Part shown: in pieces, positions 59,658 through 64,000 of the stretch | Numbering within the stretch: position 1 is the stretch's first letter | How the letters are laid out: each line of letters opens with the position of its first letter | Source of the DNA: Xylocopa sonorina | Lineage: Eukaryota > Arthropoda > Insecta > Hymenoptera > Apidae | Assembly: GCF_050948175.1 (NCBI RefSeq) | Contig: NC_135201.1 | Location: forward strand, 992,001-1,056,000 | DNA length: 64,000 nt | Direction of reading: 5' to 3' | The notes under the pieces: generated by a model | Told to the model about the DNA's origin: nothing | Seen by the model: the letters and a program-made list of their open reading frames with translations, nothing else | Database searches by the model: none | Translations under genes and position numbers: made by a program

Positions 59658-60116
59658 TTATGATTTATTAGTACCCATTAACCGAGGAGAGTGCAAAAGT
59701 ACTCGACGCTCCTCGTCTTCCCGTTGTGACTTCGAAAGTTCCGCGTAATCTAACGCTTGCGATACTGACTTGATTCGTGAAAACACGCCCGCGAACACGT
59801 TATCTTTCCCGACTACATGCTGGATGTTCGTATTGTACTGCTCGATCAGATCGAACCACCAGAATTGACGCGGTGTATGTTTCTCCGGTTTTTGAGGGAA
59901 CGCGAATGTCAGCGGCTTGTGGTCTGTGAATATTGGTAATTCGTGCCCCTCTATCATATGCCGGAAATATTTTACTGCTTTGCAAATCGCCAAAAGTTCC
60001 CGGTCAAAACGGCCGCGCTCAGTGAGGCTTGGATTTCTGCGGCGTTCAGCACAAATCGGCGGTAGAAGTTCACAATGCCCAGGAACTGTCGTCATCCCTT
60101 CAAAGTTTCGGGACAC
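59658..60116 (-). pseudogene. Gypsy RNase H remnant
   Basis: The 152-codon minus frame carries GRFDRELLAICKAVKYFRHMIEG, FTDHKPLTFAF and HTPRQFWWFDLIEQYNTNIQHVVGKDN followed by VFSRI (normally ALSRI), the standard Gypsy RNase H landmarks. The start of the domain (Asp-Ala-Ser block) is deleted. The frame ends before integrase. Confidence 0.86.
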
Positions 60117-60192
60117 GGAAAAGTTCGGATCGCGGGGACCTTTTCCGGAAAGGGTCGGGTTCCGCGCGCGGACACTGCGTATCTCAGAAATG

Positions 60193-60560
60193 TCACCTCC
60201 GGTGCACTAAAAACGCACTTTGCCGCATCCCCAGCATTCCGTATTCGTTTAAGCGTCCAAAAAGTTCGCGCAAGTGCCGTTTGTGTTCCTCGACCGAATT
60301 CGATGCTACGAGGATGTCATCTATATATACGTAACACCATTCAAGACCGCGCAATGCCTCGTCCATAAAGCGCTGAAACGTGTGGGCAGTGATTCGTAGA
60401 CCGAAAGACATCCATGAAAACTCGAACAAGCCGAAGGGTGTCGTGATCACCGTTTTTGGTATACCGTCCGGGTGCACTGGTATTTGATTAAACGCACGTA
60501 CTAAGTCTACTTTCGAGAATATCGTTTTTCCGGATAAACACTGCGCAAAGTCTTCGATAT
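60193..60560 (-). pseudogene. Gypsy reverse transcriptase remnant
   Basis: The minus frame contains FSKVDLVRAFNQI (first catalytic Asp), TPFGLFEFSWMSFGL, HTFQRFMDEALRGL and CYVYIDDILVAS with the catalytic Tyr-Ile-Asp-Asp intact, then EEHKRHLRELFGRLNEYG. It then goes out of frame. The enzyme would copy element RNA to DNA. The palm core is well preserved, but N-terminal fingers and the downstream thumb are incomplete. Confidence 0.88.
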
Positions 60561-60930
60561 GGGGGCCATGCGTCTTGGCTTGCTGCGCACCGGAGGACCT
60601 GGTGTGGTCCGTATATGGCGGTACGTCGAATGTTTGGACGTGCGGTGTCCTCCCGACGGTTGTGGAGATTCGGGAACTCAGCCAGAATTATGTGGTACGG
60701 CGATTCTCCGGATATCACCTTGATACTGCCGGCGTCGATTGTGGTGATGCATCCTGAAGTCGTCAGCGCCATGATGCAGTCGATTAGCTTTTTACCCCGG
60801 AGGTCGACGAGGAGACCGTAGAAGCTTAGGAACTTGGCCTTAATGATCGGCGTTGTGATATCGGCGATGACGAATCTCTACGAAAAATTTCGTCGAAGCC
60901 CCAAGTTCAAGTGGAGATATGTTGGAGCCA
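60488..60930 (-). pseudogene. Gypsy protease to reverse transcriptase connector remnant
   Basis: Minus-strand text reads LNLGLRRNF, then FVIADITTPIIKAKFL, GLLVDLRGKKLID, TTSGCITTIDAGSIKVISG and YHIILAEFPNL, matching the region after the aspartic protease active site in Gypsy polyproteins. The active-site motif itself is not visible; at that place lies a CA/GT microsatellite (60932-60975). The frame then jumps into the reverse transcriptase, with the normal connector missing. Confidence 0.78.
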
Positions 60931-60931
60931 T

Positions 60932-60937
60932 TCACGC

Positions 60938-60975
<38 letters not shown>
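60932..60975. repeat. CA microsatellite
   Basis: About 44 bp of CA repeats with two CG interruptions at the left end, lying between the Gypsy gag and protease remnants. Confidence 0.92.
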
Positions 60976-60976
<1 letters not shown>

Positions 60977-61044
60977 AGCCATCCGTGCGTTCTTCTTCTT
61001 CTCCGAGGCTTTACGATCGCGAAGCAAGTTCTGCGCTGTAATCC

Positions 61045-61580
61045 TTGCCTGGCGGTGCGGCAGCAACCTGTGGCCATGACGATATCTCCACAACTGCATC
61101 GGCCAGGGCGACCAGGTCGGAGAGCGAGTCTGCTTATCGCGTGATAAGGATGGCTTGCACACTCGTCGGGAGCCGTCCGAACCATAACGTCTTTAAAAAC
61201 TCGTCTGATACTGTCACCAGCGGGACTTTGAAGCCGTCGCAGAAAAATGGACGCTCTACGGTCGCCAATCTCTTCGTGTTCCAGGAGATGGCAGATCTTC
61301 TGCTCCTTGGAAAGTCGTTGGATCAGTTTGAATTTTAATGTGTCGTATATATTGCTGGCGGGGAGTTGTTAATAATACCTACTACTACGTTAGCGTACCT
61401 GATTTCTAAGTTTGCACTGACACAATGGTACTTCGTCGCGTCTTGCGTGATCTCGTGAATGAATAAACTTCACACAGTTAGTCGTTCTTCGATTTGCTTT
61501 TGAGCACGTGTTCATAGTTCGCGTAGTCGTCGTCGACTGTTGCTTTTTCGATTTCCATTGATTCGCTATTTGATACACAA
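61045..61580 (-). pseudogene. Gypsy gag remnant
   Basis: Reading minus from about 61450, ITQDATKYH...LEIRYANVV is followed by NIYDTLKFKLIQRLSKEQK, then LLEHEEIGDRRASIFLRRLQ. After a frameshift come LKTLWFGRLPTSVQAILI and DLVALADAVVEI. This is the order and wording of insect Gypsy gag capsid regions as I know them. The segment upstream (MEIEKATVDDDYANYEHVL...) may be the gag N-terminus in another frame. Gag would form the particle shell. Stops and at least two frameshifts prevent expression. Confidence 0.8.
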
Positions 61581-61599
61581 TGAATTTAAAGAATTGTTT

Positions 61600-63441
61600 T
61601 TCTCGCGAAAATAGGTTTGCAATTTTGAAATAAGCTTAAGTTTCTTGGCTAAACAAATTTTTTTTAGTAATTTCTCCCTGATTTTTACATTACTGAATTT
61701 GGGAAAGTGAGAGAAAGGGGTCCTCACTGAGTTTTCAGAGAGTTTACGCCTAGCACACCAACGTTGCACATGTCTGCTAGCACTTTTCTTGTTATATGTT
61801 ATTGTTATAGTAAATTATCTTGTTGTTTTTGTTATACCATAATATCACTTATTTAATTTACCATGTCATAATGCCAAAGATTGAAGATGAGATTAAGCAG
61901 GCGATTGAAGTAGATTGAAAAAGCAAGGACAATAAAGAGATTCTTTTATTTCTAAAATAATCCGATCCTACGTGTACAGAATGTTATAAAAAGCTACTGA
62001 GTACATATACATATTATATATATAACAAACTGCACCGAGTAAAAGAGCCTTAGTAAGTAAATATCGTATGCGATGGAAGCAATTGAGTTACGTATGCATG
62101 TATTACACACATGATATTTAATATATCTAGAACTTGTGGCAGAAATAATAAATCTTCTCCGAATATAATATTAAAAAGTGTGCATTTTGTGAAACAAATG
62201 AAAAATGTACTAACATTAATACGGTAGATATTTATTGCCGTCATTTTTAAAAGTATATCTAGATATCTTATCCATAAAATGTTTTCGAAAAATAAATATT
62301 ATGTTACACATACCAACCATGTGTATAATACAAGTGGCAGAAGAAAAAATAAGAACTCAAATAATAAATATGTATTTTGTAAATTAAATGATCAAGTCTT
62401 GAAACCACTTCGAGGATTGCTTCGTCTCATTAAAAGAAGGAAAATTGTTCGTATAATCGTTTATCTTATTCGATTTTATTTAGGAGACGGAGCGACATTA
62501 ATTTCGCAACGTAATTGACTCGCAACGGAAATACGAATATTATTCAAAGCAACATTCAAGCTGGATAATACAGTTCGTTGAGAACACATCGTTGTAATTC
62601 GCCGCAAAATTGAAATAAAAAATCGAAACTGTTTGAAACGCACAATATGAGTGTAAAGGCAGTGTTTTGCAACAGTCTTCGATTTCTTGAAGGTCCCCTT
62701 TTTTTCTTGGCTGAAGCTCTCTTTAGAGGGAGCACCCAAGTGCTCATAATTTATTGATTGTGATATTCAATGAAAAGTAAAATTGTGATCCTGAGTGGTT
62801 CGCGTTAAAATGTTTTTGATGGATGTTTAATAGCTCGTTCACATTTGTGATCATGAATTTTTACCATAGAAAATAGTAAAGTATATATATACACAACGTT
62901 TATATAAAATCTAGATAAAATCTAATATTACAACATAAATTTAAAAAATTCAAACTGATTTCGCAATATTTATATATTATATTTTCACTCTATCGTACAT
63001 AAAGTTCGATGAGGATCTATTTCCATCTCGAGTTATGATGGCTCGATTATACCAATGGATCGTTTGTCGTCGCTCGAGTATATCAATTTATCGAAACTTG
63101 CCACATAATAATGGTAACGGCAGAACAATTTACGAAAACGCGCAATTCCAACAACTAAAATTCCTTTTCGATGTCCAATTTGATGGTGCATTGTTCGCCA
63201 TGCCCGTGCAGCTTTTATATCAGCCGACTACAACGTGTTATGGATAAAACGGGCGCATGCTTTCGTTTGTGAACATATGAAGGAACGGGATTGTCACCCA
63301 AATAGTTGTATATACTTTATTGGATACTTTAAAAAGTTTAAGCTTCCATGTACTAAATAAACGTACTTGTATATATGTAATTCAATCTATGTCATGTACA
63401 GTCTAGACAAGGGATTAAGTAAGAATATCGTATATGTAAAA
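61600..63441. other. Intergenic DNA, no gene seen
   Basis: AT-rich. Two related segments, with TTACACA and GTGGCAGAA motifs, at about 62098-62160 and 62303-62360 look like an old duplication. The 60-90 codon frames at 62279-62518, 62476-62739 and 63035-63247 have no motif. Confidence 0.35.
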
Positions 63442-64000
63442 TAGTGGTTCCCAACCGATGGTTCGCGAATCCGCAGAGGGGCGAGAGATGCGCAAAAGGG
63501 GTTCGCGAAAACAATATGAATGTAATGACGGAAATTCATCGCTAAAAAATCGTTAACGTAAAGAAATAAGAAAATAATAAATCTATATAAGAAAAAAAAA
63601 ATTTATTCTATAAAAATGGACAAAACTATGTCCACTTAATTTTGAGGGTTCAGACGAACTGCTAGCAGTTGCTTCTCGCTTGCGTTCACGTATTTGCGAC
63701 AAAAAAAGATCAACTTTCTAAAACCTAAACTGTCAGATGTTGAGTCAAACTTTGTATTTCTTTGTTTCATCGGACAGTCATAAGTATCCCATCAATTTTG
63801 TTATTATATTTAACAAAAAACCAGTTGGTTTGTCGAATTAATTTTATATTCATTTTCCTGTAACTATCATTTTAATTTTGATTGATGTTTGTACTTGGAT
63901 GTTCTACGATTATGTTTTCATTTCTTGTTATGAACTACTGTGCAACATGCAAAATAAAATAAATTAAAATGATGAAAATAAATTTTATTGTTCTCTTACT
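63442..64000 (+). mobile_element. hAT-type element, left end, truncated by window
   Basis: TAGTGGTTCCCAACC at 63442-63456 differs by one base from the common animal hAT terminal sequence CAGTGGTTCCCAACC. It is followed by GGTTCGCGAATCCGC and a purine-rich AGGGGCGAGAGATGCGC stretch, as in many such ends. The opposite end is not inside the window, so the length and class (autonomous or not) are unknown. No transposase text was recognised in the following 540 bp. Confidence 0.55.

Larger units (their letters stand above)
59658..61580 (-). mobile_element. Gypsy (Ty3) retrotransposon gag-pol, decayed and internally deleted
   Basis: All recognisable domains read on the minus strand in gag, protease, reverse transcriptase, RNase H order from high to low coordinates. 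They are in different frames and are described as separate entries. The connector between protease and reverse transcriptase and the part between reverse transcriptase and RNase H are deleted, no integrase is present, and no LTR could be found on either side. It is therefore an isolated internal fragment. Confidence 0.88.

Overview
The window looks like AT-rich nuclear DNA from a hymenopteran insect, most likely a bee. It holds one recognisable host gene, a small two-exon gene for a divergent abaecin (a proline-rich antimicrobial peptide so far known from Hymenoptera). The rest is intergenic or intronic DNA with many decayed transposable elements. There is no operon structure, and no rRNA gene, convincing tRNA gene or CRISPR array was seen.

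Layout. 0.5-2.2 kb: a 178-bp tandem duplication and two copies of an unclassified repeat (family A; a third copy lies inverted at 48.8-49.5 kb). 3.3 kb: a scrap of Copia LTR. 6.0-6.85 kb: the abaecin locus, with a palindromic kappaB-type site, a TATA-like box, the coding exons and a poly(A) signal. 10.77-15.57 kb: a Copia retrotransposon whose 5' LTR is split by a truncated LINE with a 15-bp target duplication. Its pol is split by an unrelated LTR-like repeat and its 3' end is lost. 15.6-16.9 kb: a terminal-repeat fragment, a long fold-back element and a diverged Copia LTR. 17.48-18.19 and 37.16-37.58 kb: two solo LTRs of one family with exact 4-bp target duplications. 27.18-27.98 kb: an 0.8-kb inverted-repeat DNA element. 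28.26-28.68 and 40.47-40.94 kb: two copies of a LINE 3' end in opposite orientation. 31.6-32.6 kb: a strand-biased region that reads as a decayed lysine/glutamate-rich ORF on the minus strand. 37.9-38.9 kb: a second inverted-repeat element. 41.80-42.02 kb: a TTAA-flanked MITE. 42.6-43.14 kb: a possible minus-strand exon or pseudogene of unknown identity. 46.3-47.84 kb: an LTR fragment and a solo Copia LTR with a near-perfect 5-bp target duplication. 53.2-54.7 kb: a decayed R1-clade LINE. 56.5-57.1 kb: another Copia solo LTR. 57.9 kb: a tiny TTAA MITE. 59.66-61.58 kb: a decayed Gypsy gag-pol. 63.44 kb to the end: one end of a hAT-type element.

The elements do not form a pathway; they record repeated insertion. 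The Copia LTR family can be followed through at least five copies, and the 572-bp nested insertion plus its 15-bp duplication accounts for the length difference between the 5' LTR (1276 bp) and the solo LTR (690 bp). The abaecin gene is the only locus with a clear host function. Its upstream kappaB palindrome suggests immune induction through an NF-kappaB factor such as Relish or Dorsal; this is an inference. Identifications rest on reading the sequence and on recalled family features, not on database searches.
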